Assembly (NCBI GenBank): GCA_004794785.1
Contig: SJOL01006427.1
Span: 62,637 to 126,636 of the forward strand
DNA length: 64,000 nt
Reading direction: 5' to 3'
From: Opisthorchis felineus
Lineage: Eukaryota; Platyhelminthes; Trematoda; Opisthorchiida; Opisthorchiidae
A program made the position numbers and the translations under genes. Shown piece after piece: positions 1 through 28,832 of the stretch. Position 1 is the first letter of the stretch, and every line of letters starts with the position of its first letter. The notes below the pieces were generated by a model that saw only the letters and a list, made by a program, of their open reading frames with translations, ran no database searches and was not told the origin of the DNA.

Positions 1-106
1 GTGTAGGCACCTCAGAACGCTCGACATAGGCCAGCACTAGGTCCCCTCCCTCACCCACTCTTTTCCTCTTCGTTTCACTCTACGGCTTTAAGTATAATTA
101 GACGAA

Positions 107-180
107 CCTCATGGTTGTACGGCAGTGAAGCATCAGTGTCAACACTGATGTTGCTGTCTTTGATGATGATGAGCTCCAAA
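107..180 (+). repeat. Short dispersed hairpin repeat, copy 1
   Basis: The sequence CATGGTTGTACGGCAGTGAAG runs into the inverted repeat CATCAGTGT-CA-ACACTGATG (9-bp stem). A diverged copy with the same order, including the GATGATGATGA tail, lies on the minus strand at about 34950-35025. The function is unknown; it is probably a transposon end or leader. Confidence 0.55.
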
Positions 181-3100
181 ATTTACCCCAGCCTTTCGAG
201 AGTTATTACGTGGTTCAGTGTCATCAAGCATTTTACGGTTAGGCATTCAGGTAACGACTATGTTCAGCAGAAATATGGTCTCGTAAATTTTCAAGCCAGA
301 GAAGAAATACAAAACTCAAACAGGACTTAAGTATTTTTGGCGGTCGGAATATCACCAAATATAGTTCGTTAGCAATATCTAGTGGATTTTCGATCTTTGC
401 ACAACTCAATGGTCGATCGTGCACTGTAAGATAGAATTCCATATGTGAATCGAAGCCTCGCTCCATCAAGACATCCGGAACAGGAATAGGAGGACAACTA
501 CAAAGAAATGAAGTATAGAAAAACCTCAGATTAGCTTTATAAACAATTTTTCGACAATGTGATATGTTCGGTTCTAAACAGATACCCAAGAGAAAACGCG
601 AAATCTAACGAACGAACAAGCTCTCAAGAACCAATCCTGAACCCAAAATAACCAGATAGCTTCTATTCACTCATTTTCGGATATGTATCGTCCAAGAATG
701 CAGCACCAGACCGGCGCATCGTTAGGCAGCTGTGTGATACTTCGAAACAAAGGTTTGATAAACTGACTCAAAACCCAGCATCTCGAAGTGCAATCCGTAG
801 AACTCCTGTCTTTCTCTTATCATTTCAAATGTCTACTCCAGCTACTTCAATCAACGCTAGTACGCTACGTGATGGGCTGTTCTTATTTTCGTTCTGTTGC
901 TCATTGACCGTCACAAACGGGAGCGTGGATTTTCGTGCTAATGTTTTGTACGTTTTTCTGTGCACATTAATGTGTCAAAATGTTTGACTTTCTCAGTTTT
1001 CCACACCATTACTAGGGTCCCAAGGGCCATAGGTTAAAACTGCTCATTGTTTGGCTTCACAAGGACGCAGCATGTCTTCAGTCAAGAGGCCGAGTGAAGC
1101 TGATGACCTGATTTCAGATAAAAATTCCATGGAAAAGAGTGTCAACATTCATATACACATCGACGACCGACATCCTATGGCGTTTTTTCTGTCTTGGGCA
1201 GGACGGTTTAACTACAGAGCAAACGTGCTGCCAAGTCAGTTTAACGGTGACCATGAGTAGCACGGCAACTAGTGACAACACCATGTCTCATTCCTGCTCC
1301 ATCCGCGCTGAAGCGAGTCGACTGGAAAATTCCTGGCTATTTGGATGCGCTGTCATCAGTGGGCAGTCGAAACCAGACAACCAACGAAATATATTGTTAA
1401 CCTGTCGCATTACCCTATCAGTTCGTGCAAGGAAGCTGGAATAACATTAAAGTTTACTGTGAAACCCTGCAAGTTTAAAGTGCGATTGGTCTGAAAATCT
1501 GAATGGCATCAGTCCAGCCTATCATGGAGGGAGTTTCAAGTGGACTTGAATTCCTGACTGGAGTGTAGCCAAAATGGGTATACTTCACTATGAACTGAGC
1601 AAGAACAGTCGATTTTGGACCGAAATTTTGGTAAATAGCAAAAAATTGTTTGTTCGTCTTATTTTCTGAGGGCAAACAGCTCTCCATGTGAACTTTCTTC
1701 GATTTCCCGAAGCTGTCTAAGACTGGAAGACTGACAGTAGCGTTAAGCAATATCCAACCAAAAAGACAAAATCGCTTGATGCGTACAACATATACCGTGT
1801 TGAATATTCCTATTCATTGGCAGGAGATTTGACTCCTACTTTAAAACCGCTGGTGACAGAACGACTTGCCCTTCAGTTACTAGCAGGGAGGTTACGAGCT
1901 CGAATCCCCCTCACTTTCAAGACGAAAGCTCGATTGGAAATCGCAAGCCTGTTGTGGGTCTTATTACTACCAGCAGAGGAAGTAAAACACCCATAGCTAA
2001 AGCTCATATGTGAAAACAACCATTTGCAAGGTTGTACAACAGGTCCTTGGAATTTACTGTCATGCGTGTTCGGGTAGACTACAAGGAGATTCGTGCATGG
2101 TGCTGCTAGAAGAGAATTCTTGGTATGGTGATATTGAAAGTGCAGTTAAGACTCTAAAAACCCGTTCAGGCTTCCTCTAGTTTCTAACCTATTCAGTTAT
2201 CTCTGAAGTGCTCTGAGACAAAACGGTGAGAACTGGCGTTGGTAATACTGTGGAAAAATTTGGAAGAAATCGTGGCGTAATACATGTGGACTTATTATAT
2301 GAAACTTGATACTTTTTATTTCACTGCGAAATGCTCTACTCACTAATTTTGGTGATAGGAAACGACTGACGTTTGCGCTCCAGTGTGCTGTCAAACCTGA
2401 TTGCACCGGTCGTAAAAGTGTAGAAATTTCCCGTCGTTGTACTGTTAACATGAATTAAAAAGTTAAGGACGCAGAGGGCAAAGGACTGTGAGGAAGGAGT
2501 TTCGAGAAAAGAATGGGAGACAAAAAATATCAGTCGCACAGTGAAAGCGATGATAAGTGGCACAACTGAAAGCTTGAGAGGGCAGAATTCCAACCCAGGG
2601 GAACGTCCTCTTGAATAGTGGTAGTGACGGCAATAATGGAGATGTTAGACTCAGACTCAGAAATAGAAAAATGTTATAGACATGGGGGTAAGTGAGAATG
2701 AGGCAACCAAACTTTTTTTGGACTTCACTGAAAGTCTCTCCGCAAAAGAAAACGTAAATTAGGGTTGTTTTTTGAAAGCAGAATCTAGAGTGGCCTAAAG
2801 CACAACTGAGATCGGAGGAAGAAACAAACCTCTGAGGAAATTTTTACTTCAAGCGCAGTGAAAATAAATAGTGAATACGGCCAAGATCCAGGGTAGACGG
2901 GAGAACAGCGGAGAGAAAGATGGAAATATAGAATAGTTAAAATGGTTCTTGGATGATGGACCATCGCACCGGCTGCACCAAGATCGACATTCACGATGCC
3001 GGCGGTCTGCATACGGTCGTCAAAATTCCCTAGAAGTGTATTAATGAGGGCTAGCCTTTTCAGGAAACGTATGGGAGCTAGAAGCAAAACATAAGAACAT

Positions 3101-4384
3101 ATTGTTCAAATAAAGCAAAAATAAGGAAGGCAGTAAAACCGATCCTTGGTAGACTCCTGTTGTGATAGTGCGGGCACTTGATAGAATTCAGTCCACATGC
3201 ACGTCTAGCAAGAACTCTCGAGGACGCTGCAGGTCTAGTTTACAGGACTTGGCTCTCGATCGATAGACCTGCGTTAATGGAATAGTGTGCTCCTAATGTG
3301 ATATGCCTTCTGGTTGACGTGAGTCAGTCCTTTGAGGAACGAGAGTGTGCGTGTTCTACAAAGTAACATGAAACGATCGGTCAAAATTTACCAACAAGCC
3401 TGTTTGGGGCTCATCAAAATGGCGTTGTCCTTAAATTCAATCAGCTTTTATTTACCGTACACGGGCTATGATGAAAGGGATTGGAACCAAGAAAAGTTCT
3501 CATCTATGAAGGTAGTTTAAAGACCGAGCAATTCACCTGGATTTACCATATCTCCGCTTATGGGGACCGCAAGTCGAAAAATGTACACAACCCGATAGAA
3601 TACCTGATGACTGTAAAGCCGATAGCATTATGAAAACCAAAAGGCATTCGGTTGAACTGGGGAAAATGAAAAGTGGGTCTGAATAGTCTTCAACGGAACA
3701 ACATTCACGGTCGTTCAGCCGGAGAATCATACATTCGGTAGACAGAAAGTCTTGGTTTTGACTCTCCTCTGTGGTTTATCGTTTTGATGGGTGCGCACGT
3801 ATGCTTCCTAGTAGAGACCTATGTTTTGTAGTAGGCATCATGAAAAAAAAACGACTATATAGAATACCCAACTGTGCTTACCTTAATGTTGAAGTTCGAG
3901 TTCATAACAACGAAAGCCAGTAGGATTAAAAAAACTGAAAATATCAAACAAGACTTACATTCAACATAATCAGGTTGTGCCGACTTCCAAGAAGCAATAT
4001 GCGATTGCCCGTATCTCGAATGTGCGGACTTGATACGAAGAGTACAACTTAGCCCAAGATGCAAATCTATCAGTCAGGACGACGATCACATAAACACAGT
4101 TTACACAAAGATTGATAAGAGCGAGTCCAGTGCTTTGCAGTGGACTCACCAGAATAATTTCGCCAGGACAGGAGGACTACCGTTCAAACGAAAGTGACCT
4201 GAATGTAAACAATGCATATCGCGCAAACCCCCCACAGGAAAAATTAACACATAAGGTGGACGAGTGATAGAAATGAGCTGACAGAAGAAGTGAACCACCA
4301 AGACACTGCATAAAGTTCGACTGCATTCCGTTCCAACAGTAACAATACTATCACTTAAAACAACCGTAGCTAGAAACCACACCA

Positions 4385-4597
4385 CTAAAAACAGGGGCGG
4401 CAGTTTACTCTGTAATTAGAAAGTTGGATGAAGCCGTAATGCAGCAGTTCACAATCAGAAAAAACCTCCTCCACGGGAAAGTTCGAAGGTTCCACGGAAT
4501 AGAAACTGCCTAGATCTGAAGGTATCAGTTGCTGGTAAGCTGACTGCTGATCCGATTCAAATGAAGTTTGGACTATTTGACACTTATCCTCAGTCAT
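4385..4597 (-). CDS. Possible small coding exon, unrecognised
   Basis: A 70-codon frame starts MTEDKCQIVQTSFESDQQSA and continues with an acidic, Ser/Gln-rich stretch (IPSDLGSFYSVEPSNFPVEE). A possible donor (AGA|GTAAAC) lies near its end. Composition is unlike the chance frames around it, but there is no homologue I recognise and no second exon. It could be noise, or belong to a gene downstream of SMAP on the same strand. Confidence 0.2.
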   Translation of the reverse strand: MTEDKCQIVQTSFESDQQSAYQQLIPSDLGSFYSVEPSNFPVEEVFSDCELLHYGFIQLSNYRVNCRPCF

Positions 4598-6874
4598 TTT
4601 GAACTTTGCTTTTGTGGTGCAGCAACAGCACTCGTGTCTGAGTTGCTTTGGACCACGTTAAGATTTATGACGGTAGTGGGATCTTGTACACGTGTTCCGG
4701 AAAATGTGAGGAAATGTTGGCCTATGCCAGAGTAGGGACATTGAACACCGCTACGTTGAACAGATTCTTTGCTATTAGTACCGCAGGATTAATTTTTTTC
4801 TCGAAAGAGTGCCAGAAATCGACACCGAATGTATACAGCTACAAACAGACCGGGTATTATTCGTATGGATATTAAATTAAGTAGACTATCCGCCGCTACT
4901 AAGCTGAGCAAGCAGACGCTACTTCCCGGTTGAGGAATGGGATTTGTCTGACATACTACACCTTGAGCATTTGACTCGAAAGTTTGACCCACAAGGCAGT
5001 GGGAGGAAGTAGGATTTTGTCCCGAGGCCCTGTCCTTAGCCTCTGACTAAAAGATCTGACCCGCGAGCTGACAGGAGATGGGGGTTTCTTGGGGGACCCT
5101 GTATGAAGCTAGTCGCTCCGACGCGCTTAGCTGTGGGAGGCATGCCTAGCAACTGTCTGACTCCTAATGCGACTGGGCAGAGCAGGTGCTTTCAGAGCGG
5201 CACTTTAGTTTTAAAAGCACTTTAGGCGTACAGAATGAGGCGCAAGCGGTCAGCGTTTACCATCTGGTGATCGGTTTTTGGGGCCGGTCTTTTCTAACCC
5301 GGCCTATTTCGGGGAAGTTAGAATCGCTACTTCCACAACTATGAACATGCTAGTCTCTGGAGGAAACACCTTACTCCCATCCGGATTACCACATATTGCT
5401 TCATATCGTATTGGTTTTCCGTCTGTCTACGACATAGTGTTAGACTGTACCATCAAAACGGGGGGATAGTAACCTGGACTGGAACTAGACCAGCCTTAGT
5501 ATGTTCCAATGATCCCGATTTGAAAGTAAGCAATGTGAGGCGTGAGGTAGGTTCCCAGCGAAGATTCCGCTGCTGACTCCCAAAAAACGTGCAGACTAGT
5601 GCAAGTACTAGTGGTTCACAGACATTGTGCATTTTCGAACAGTGAAAACAGGCGTCTGCACCCTCCGCCCATTTGAAATGTGGGCAATGTGGACAATCGC
5701 ACTGAAGTTTCCCAAAATTCGAATAGCTGCTGAGCAGCTATCGATACGGTTCATGTGATAGTTGTGCAAATTACTATCACTCCAATTTAACTCAAAGTAT
5801 GGTCAATGTGTGTAAGGAGTGGCCTCTGAACGACTCAATGAGATGCACACGTGTGGAAACGATTACCGGAAGACCCGAAACTGGTATACCTATAGGCTCA
5901 AACAGAATGAGTGTAATCCAAGAGTTGGCAGTCCTGCGACGTCAGCCAAGCGATTGTGAGGTGCGTGGTACAAAGTTATGGTCTTCAGAAACACCTGCTT
6001 GTCACGGCTCTTCCATCACTAAAGCTCTGTGCGTGACACATCTTCAGGATGCGCTACAAGACGGTTGTCCCTGCCTACCTATTGTATTTTCGGTATACTC
6101 GCTTGCAATACAGTAACGGGTTCCATGGGAGGAGGGAACTTAGAAGCCCATATGTACATTTCAGCTCAATGTTTAGCTGTAAGCCATCGAACGAAGGTAC
6201 ACCGAGACTTTACCATACACCGCACTACTGGTAGCGAAAAATGAAAAAAAATGTTCATTCAACATATATCTTATCAGACAAGATATGCTCCTCATGGGTC
6301 CCGGGTATTACAAATTCGGACACCTCTGTTGGAACGGACGAGGACGAAACAGTCAAAAACACCGTCGGTGACGCTAATGATGTGACCTCATGGTCCCACA
6401 CGACAATGCTTTAGAGCCGAGAAGAAAGTGGGTGAGTGAAATGGAAGAGAAAGATGTGCTAGAGACCGACCTCGCTGGAGGAAAACGTTGGCGAGAACAA
6501 GCTGTTATGCAGCGAACATGAAGGCAGACATAGACAATGCGAAGCGACCAAAATGTTTATCTTGTATTTGATGATCGGACATGATGATGTACGCTTGGGA
6601 GTTGTATTTATCCGTGCTGCAAGCTAAATATCACAGTCCAGGGACGGGACGGACAAAACAGGACTGATTGAACGCCTGTGAATAAAAGAAATCAACAAAG
6701 ATCAGAGAGTTGACATGCTCCAGTATCCGCACAAGGCGTTGTCAAATCAAGTGTTTATTGTGGATTGTTAACTGTCCCACTGAGTTGCAGGGAGGCCAAC
6801 TGACGTTGCACCTAGATAGGAACAAAAAGAGGCACATCAGCAGACATATCAGTAAAAGAATGTTATTAGTGTTA

Positions 6875-7056
6875 GTATTCAGCTGCAGTACCCTTTCGGT
6901 GCCTAACTGCCATGCCACCAGAAGGAAGCACGAGGGCTGGGATACTGCCAGGTTGTCCAAGCCTAGACAGGGGAAGTCGAGAGGCAGAGGTCGGGTTCGA
7001 ACCACGGACCTTCCGGTCAGTAAATTCGCGCTCTAACCACTGAGCCATCCCGCCCA
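6875..7056 (-). repeat. Full tRNA-derived SINE with target-site duplication
   Basis: On the minus strand the element starts GGGCGGGATGGCTCAGTGG, an A-box-like pol III promoter (TGGCTCAGTGGTTAGAGC). A B-box GGTTCGAACCC follows about 45 bp later, then a unique body. It is flanked by the 12-bp direct repeat TTATTAGTGTTA at 6863-6874 and 7057-7068, the signature of retroposition. The frame through it ([20 protein letters not shown]) is a well-known spurious translation of such SINEs in flukes and is not a gene. Confidence 0.88.
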
Positions 7057-7068
7057 TTATTAGTGTTA

Positions 7069-9385
7069 CTAAATAGTGTATAAAACAACGGGCTCCGAAT
7101 AGTGCGTGACCTCTGGATCCCAACAACCTGACAACTGTAATATACAACACAATCGGAAGCTCATTTACAAGGAAAATACGAAAAGTCCGTGTCTGGTACT
7201 TCACAGACCGGTTCTGAAAATTGCGGTCAAAGCAGTGATCTAATAAAGCGTTCATCCGGATGAGAAAGAACACTAATCTATGGCTGAAGCAGGTGTTCTA
7301 GTCAGCGCTGAGAGCACTGGTATACTGAACTGCATGATGACCGCCCAATTGTGTGGCTGATAGTTTAGATGAAACGGCTCAAGTCCTTAGATGAACAATT
7401 CATGAAGGAACGAATGAACTAATCCTTCAAAACAATAATCCAAACCGTTCAATCTGCCGAAAGTTTTTTCACCAGACGAGGCTCATACAAGGTTATCTAT
7501 TAAAGATGAATACTTGTGGAAAAACAATGAAACCATAGAAATTTTCACCTATCTTGGTCAACGAATGTTTGTTGAATGTAAATGCGAAAATCACAAAAAT
7601 ATATGAATATATATCGTCGTTGCACACCACACACGAGTTTGGTAACACAACTGCGACGACAGTAACAACTGGCTGCTCAACTCTGAAAAAACAAAATAGG
7701 TTCACTTCCGTCGCGATCATGAAGAACAGCACACTACTCCGGTCGCTGTATAGTGGGCCTTAAGGAGCATTAGCTGCGATAAAATCGAAGATGATTCCTC
7801 AAAAAAGAACAAATAAAAGATGTGGACATTCGAAATAGATCACAATCCTGTTCTACAGTGTAACGGAAAGATGGTTTGCAGTTGGAGTACCCAATTGACA
7901 GACTATCCAACGTACGACCGCTCGGTCGAGGAGCCTGGTCTACCAGAAAAGGCCTGTATTCTCTATTTCGCCGAAGACTACGTCTGCATGAACGTATGAT
8001 TAGCCGAAACACCAAGCAGATGAATTCGCGACTGAAATAGCAGAGGTTGACGTGTTAATTAACATGAGGAAAACGTGGAATCTCCAACAACCCCGCGCAG
8101 ATTTCATCCAATAGTGTACATATTTCTGTTACCTTAGTAGCACACTGACTGCTGATCCTGAGTTGAGACTCCGTGTTTCAAAGGCTAGCAAAAACTTGAG
8201 AAAGAGTTATGGAAAAGTGGGGATCGGGGTCAGATCGTTTCTACAAAGCAATGATGGTCTGCCGCTTCTCTGGAATTCTGACGTTGGTCATTTCTGATAA
8301 TTGAGCAGATTTCACACGCAATCACTGAGGCAGACACCATGTACCAAATGCACTGATAAAAGGGCAAGACAGACAGTCTCTGGCTGTGACGGAGTAGAGG
8401 AGATAGCCCCGTACAACCGCCTGCGATCAAGTTCGAAAGTTAAAAAAACAGATACCATGGAGCGGAAAGCTCAAGGAGGATTATATGATTTATTACCTCA
8501 TAGTTCAAAGATTGACAACTTCGCGATAGAGATGAAGCTGTGAAGATCTCTCGGAATATACGGGACTCGGACAGAAGTAGCTGAATATGTAGCGACTTTG
8601 ACCGACTTTTTACGGGTTATGGCTAGCAACCATTAGCTTGCTCGGTCACCACACGGCTCAATTTTGTTCAACTTAGGTTTGCAAACGATCTACCTCTACA
8701 GATTTCGGACTATTAAGTCGTCATAAGTTGTCTGTCGGTAATGATGTTTCATACTCGTAATGCACTACTCATAACTGGAAACATCACAAACGAGAGATTC
8801 AGCTGGGTTCCAGGTGAGTCTCTCGCAAAACCAAATTTGTTTGCGAATGAGTGTATTTCGCTGATGTTCCATACTGTTTTGGTTTCACTATAACCCACAG
8901 TATGGTGCATGACGAATGTCCGAAAAGGAAGGCACATACCTAGTTGGTGTCTCGGAGACAGACTAGCCTTATAAAACAGTTCCTTTACACGGATCCGCTG
9001 CTGGTAGGATGAACCAAGGTTACTGGGATGCATCAGCGATGAGTAGCGTGCTTTCGTTTGCTATAGGAAGGAATTTTCTTATCATTTTAACACAGACGAG
9101 TTTCAGGGAACAGGAGAACTATCCTGATGAATAGGGTGTTATTGTTGGAGCAGGTCTGTTTTTTTGGGAGGGGAGAGATCATGGAAAGTTCGGTTGATGG
9201 ATAAAGCCAGATAGGGCCTCTGCCAACTCCGTGAGATTGATCGATTAACAAACTACTGATTCAACCGGCTTCAGTTCCTCCACCCTATCAACTGACACAA
9301 TCATACGGCGAAGATGCTGCCCAAAACGTCATGTGGTGTGCACAGTGAGAGAGTTGTATTCCATAAAACATGTTGGGAACTTCAC
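7069..9385. other. 3' flank of SMAP, no gene recognised
   Basis: The terminal SMAP exon, stop codon and poly(A) signal should lie here or further left. I found no exon with a convincing acceptor and frame. Confidence 0.4.
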
Positions 9386-25959
<16,574 letters not shown>

Positions 25960-26061
25960 ACGCGAAAATGGCGCGTTCAAAAGTGACCTTCAGATCGGTT
26001 CAATAGATTCGAAAGCTTCGATGGGAGCAATACGCGTGTGTATATGGTGATTGGTTCCTAT

Positions 26062-26068
26062 TTTTATA
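26062..26068 (-). promoter_or_regulatory. Candidate TATA box of the SMAP gene
   Basis: The minus strand reads TATAAAA here, about 105 bp upstream of the start codon at 25959. Distance and sequence fit a core promoter, but no transcription start can be seen, so this is an inference from motif and position. The 3' end of a CR1-like LINE lies only about 160 bp further upstream. Confidence 0.35.
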
Positions 26069-26224
26069 CAGTGCCGTTCATACGATAAACTGTATGTTGT
26101 TCGGTCAATAATGAAAATACTGCTGGGTTGCAAATGAATAGGTTAAGTTTGTTACGGATTCATCGGATGCCATTCACCTGGAAGGCACAAGCGATAAAAA
26201 GGGTGTAGCACTGCTCTTTAAGTT

Positions 26225-27512
26225 CTCAGCACGGGATAGTAAGTCTGCCAGCGCGACTAATCGCATAAATAGGAGTCCGACAGTGCCTGGGTAGTAGATG
26301 GAGCATGGACAACGTTCGGAGGAAGGTTATTCCACGCATCAAATACCCGATATGAGAAAAAAATTTGCCTAATGAAAGTGTGCTGTCTAAGCGTTAAAAT
26401 CTGCTTACCGTGTCAACCCCCGCCGTGTTTTGGCTGGGTCAACGATGAAAAAATTGTTGGCCCAACCTTGTTGAAAGAGGGCATAAGTGAGTATTAGGTC
26501 ACCTCGGGGGCGGCGATACTCCTGGGGAAAGTGGTCAAGCACCGCGAGACACGTTCCATTGCCCACGGATTTAAGGACGGCAACCCTTTTCGTAGCAGCT
26601 CGCTGGACACGTTCAATGAGGGTTACGTCCTTCGTGCGCCCTGCGTAGAGAACTTGGTTGGCATATTCAAGAGGCGGCATGACGCAGGCCTCATAGAGTA
26701 CTTGGAAGTCCATGCGATTCATACGGGAGGAGGCGTGCCGAATAATCCGTAGAACGCCGAATGCCTTTCAACCCTATTTCTCATGGTGCAGTGAGAAGGA
26801 CATGCTTGAAGAGAGCCACACACCCAAATCCATTGTGTCATCTATCCTCTTGGTGTCTTCTGGTCCATTCTCACCACGTAGGACAAAGGCGTTCGCTGAT
26901 TCCCCTCCGGAAGATATATGGACGCACTGTTCGTCAATCTGGGGAAGGTGCCAGTCCAACGACCACTGCTTTGCAGCGTCCATTTCGAGGGCACTGGCTT
27001 CCAAGTCATCCGCAAAATGTAGACATATATTTGAAAGAACATCTGAAAGCTCGTTGACGTACACCAGAAACAGCAGTGGTCCAAAAACGGGGCTTTGAAA
27101 AACTCCAATGTAGACCGGCAGCGGAGTAAAGTAGGTCGGGCATTCTTTCACTCGGAATGTTCAGTCTGAGAGAAACGCCCTAATCCAGCGTAGAATTTCT
27201 CCTTGGATCCTGTAAGATTCGAGCTTGTAGAACAGTGGGACGTGTAGGAATAGATCGAATACTTTTGATAAGTCGGAAAATATAGCATCCGATATGAGTC
27301 CTTCGCGCTTAGCTTGGGTTGAGCTTGCAAAAAAGACGTGCATGTTCGTCACTCCCAAATGCTTTTGGAGGAATCCGTGCTGAGCTGTAAATTAAGTTGT
27401 TGATAGTAAGGTGATCTTGGACGGCCCGCTTCAGAATGCGTTCCATTACCTTGCACAGTAAGCTAGCGATGCGTAGAGGCCTGCAACTGCTGCGAAAAGC
27501 GGTCAAAAATTT
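26225..27512 (-). mobile_element. 5'-truncated CR1-like (Jockey-group) LINE
   Basis: This is reverse-transcriptase debris on the minus strand. It runs from SLLCKVMERILKRAVQDHLT (27309-27506) through DLSKVFDLFLHVPLFYKL (27161-27358) to [19 protein letters not shown] and an intact FADD active-site box (27005-27016), then [14 protein letters not shown] (26405-26722), and the C-terminal VFDAWNNLPPNVVHAPST (26250-26350). Frame changes between blocks and stops show it is dead. The 5' break at about 27512 fits the incomplete reverse transcription usual for LINEs. Its 3' end lies about 270 bp upstream of the SMAP start codon, on the same strand. Confidence 0.85.
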
Positions 27513-27597
27513 TATAGATTGCCTTGTCTATCGCGCATTTACAAGCAAAGGGAAGGTCGTCAGTATCAAACAACTGGTGAAACAACAGGTAGAAAAC

Positions 27598-28333
27598 ACC
27601 CGCAACTGTTCACTTCCAACTTTTAATGGTGCCCTCTCGCCCACACGTTCCATTACCTGCAACTACGAAGAAGCTCTTAACCTGGCCCAAGCCGCCTCCA
27701 GGACGCCTTCATTCTAATCTGCTGAACCTTTTGTTTGGGCTTAACCATTTCGGTGAACGTTTGGTCTGTGCTCTCCACAAAGTTGATAATTTTCTTTACA
27801 GTTCGCGTTCCGGCTTGCGTGTTGTCACCAACTCACTCGTCCAAGGTAATTTTACGCCCAACCCCACTACAACAGCGACACCAGTGAGTCCCTGCAGTTT
27901 CACTGTACACCATGATTCTGAGATTTCTGCTACTATTTATCCGCGTTGCCAATCCCTCCACTTCATCATCCCCACTTACGCTTTTCGTGACCCTGGCCAT
28001 AAGCCCAAAAGTCAAGGGCCACGAAGCCTCAGCGGTGGTTTGAGGCTTTGGTTCAAATTGGCCGGCTGGATCACGCCAAATCTGCTGCTTCACCAGATCC
28101 GTTGTTCTGGTTCCTAATGTTCCGCGATTTGCAGCTTGCTTGTCATGTGTCAGGCAGGATGCCTCTTGTTTTGCCTTCCGTTGTTTTGTTTTTGTCCGCC
28201 ACCTTCAAATTCTAACGATCTGATCTTGCTTCAGCTCGATGTTACCCAAAAGAAAAAAGGCAACAGTAACTAGGCTTCCCTGCCCGTGTCGGTCTGAAGG
28301 TGAACGCGTCTACATCGGATAATGCCCACACCG
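27598..28333 (-). repeat. Left arm of a 736-bp inverted duplication
   Basis: Base x here pairs with base 57166-x in 28833-29568. I compared the arms by reading and by their identical translations in two frames. They match without gaps, and I found only two mismatches, at 28111/29055 and 28119/29047. The arm belongs to an unidentified dispersed repeat family. Family similarity continues past 28333 for a few bases (TCCCTTTTCC). The 163-codon plus-strand frame here is repeat sequence, not a gene. Confidence 0.92.
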
Positions 28334-28832
28334 TCCCTTTTCCGCGCAATCCCCAGCACCTGCAAATCTCGCCAATCACGGTTTATTCTGACTGTGGCAT
28401 CATGGTCATGCCTGAAGTTACGCCACTGACCAGTTGGAAATAAACATTAAGATTATTTTTCGACTTTGGAATATCCCTGAGGGGTTTGAGGTCTACTGTG
28501 GGAGTTCTCTGGATTTGTTAAGATGAACGGTTTGTTGACGTAGTTGCCACGTGTATCTTTAAATTTGAACTGTTTCATAAGGTCTTTGACGAAGAATGCC
28601 AGTACTCGTGGACATCACGGCGTGTGAAACCCGTTTATGGGGATGGCGAGGCTTACGCCACGTGTGAAAGAGCAACTTAATTATTGGACACGTTCCGGAA
28701 AGCGTTCAGTGTGCGAGTGATACCACCATTAAAATTACTTAAGGCTTAGAACACTCCGCCGGAAAATTTTTCACCCAAAAAGGTTTTGGGGATATCCGGG
28801 CCCGAATGAAATGTCACGCTTCGTTCTGCCAT
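28334..28832. other. 499-bp spacer of the inverted duplication
   Basis: Single-copy-looking sequence between the arms. No frame, promoter or repeat was recognised except the first ten or so bases, which continue the repeat family of the left arm. Confidence 0.6.

Larger units (their letters stand above)
1..6862. other. Left flank: intergenic DNA with small repeat fragments
   Basis: No gene is supported. A short dispersed repeat lies at 107-180. A tRNA-like B box (TACGAGCTCGAATCCC) near 1895-1915 may be a SINE relic. On the minus strand a 70-codon frame at 4385-4597 has coding-like composition but no known family. Confidence 0.4.

Noticed and set aside
6990..7053. Possible functional tRNA gene
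   Set aside because: The A and B boxes are present but no cloverleaf with an acceptor stem could be formed. The body and flanking duplication mark a SINE.
6872..7273. 133-codon minus-strand frame containing [20 protein letters not shown]
   Set aside because: It is the translation of a tRNA-derived SINE with target-site duplication, a common false gene in fluke annotations.
26774..27151. Possible active CR1 reverse transcriptase, because FADD is intact
   Set aside because: Upstream and downstream blocks are in other frames with stops, and the element is 5'-truncated.
27626..28117. 163-codon plus-strand frame
   Set aside because: Mirror image of the frame in the other arm; repeat sequence, not a gene.
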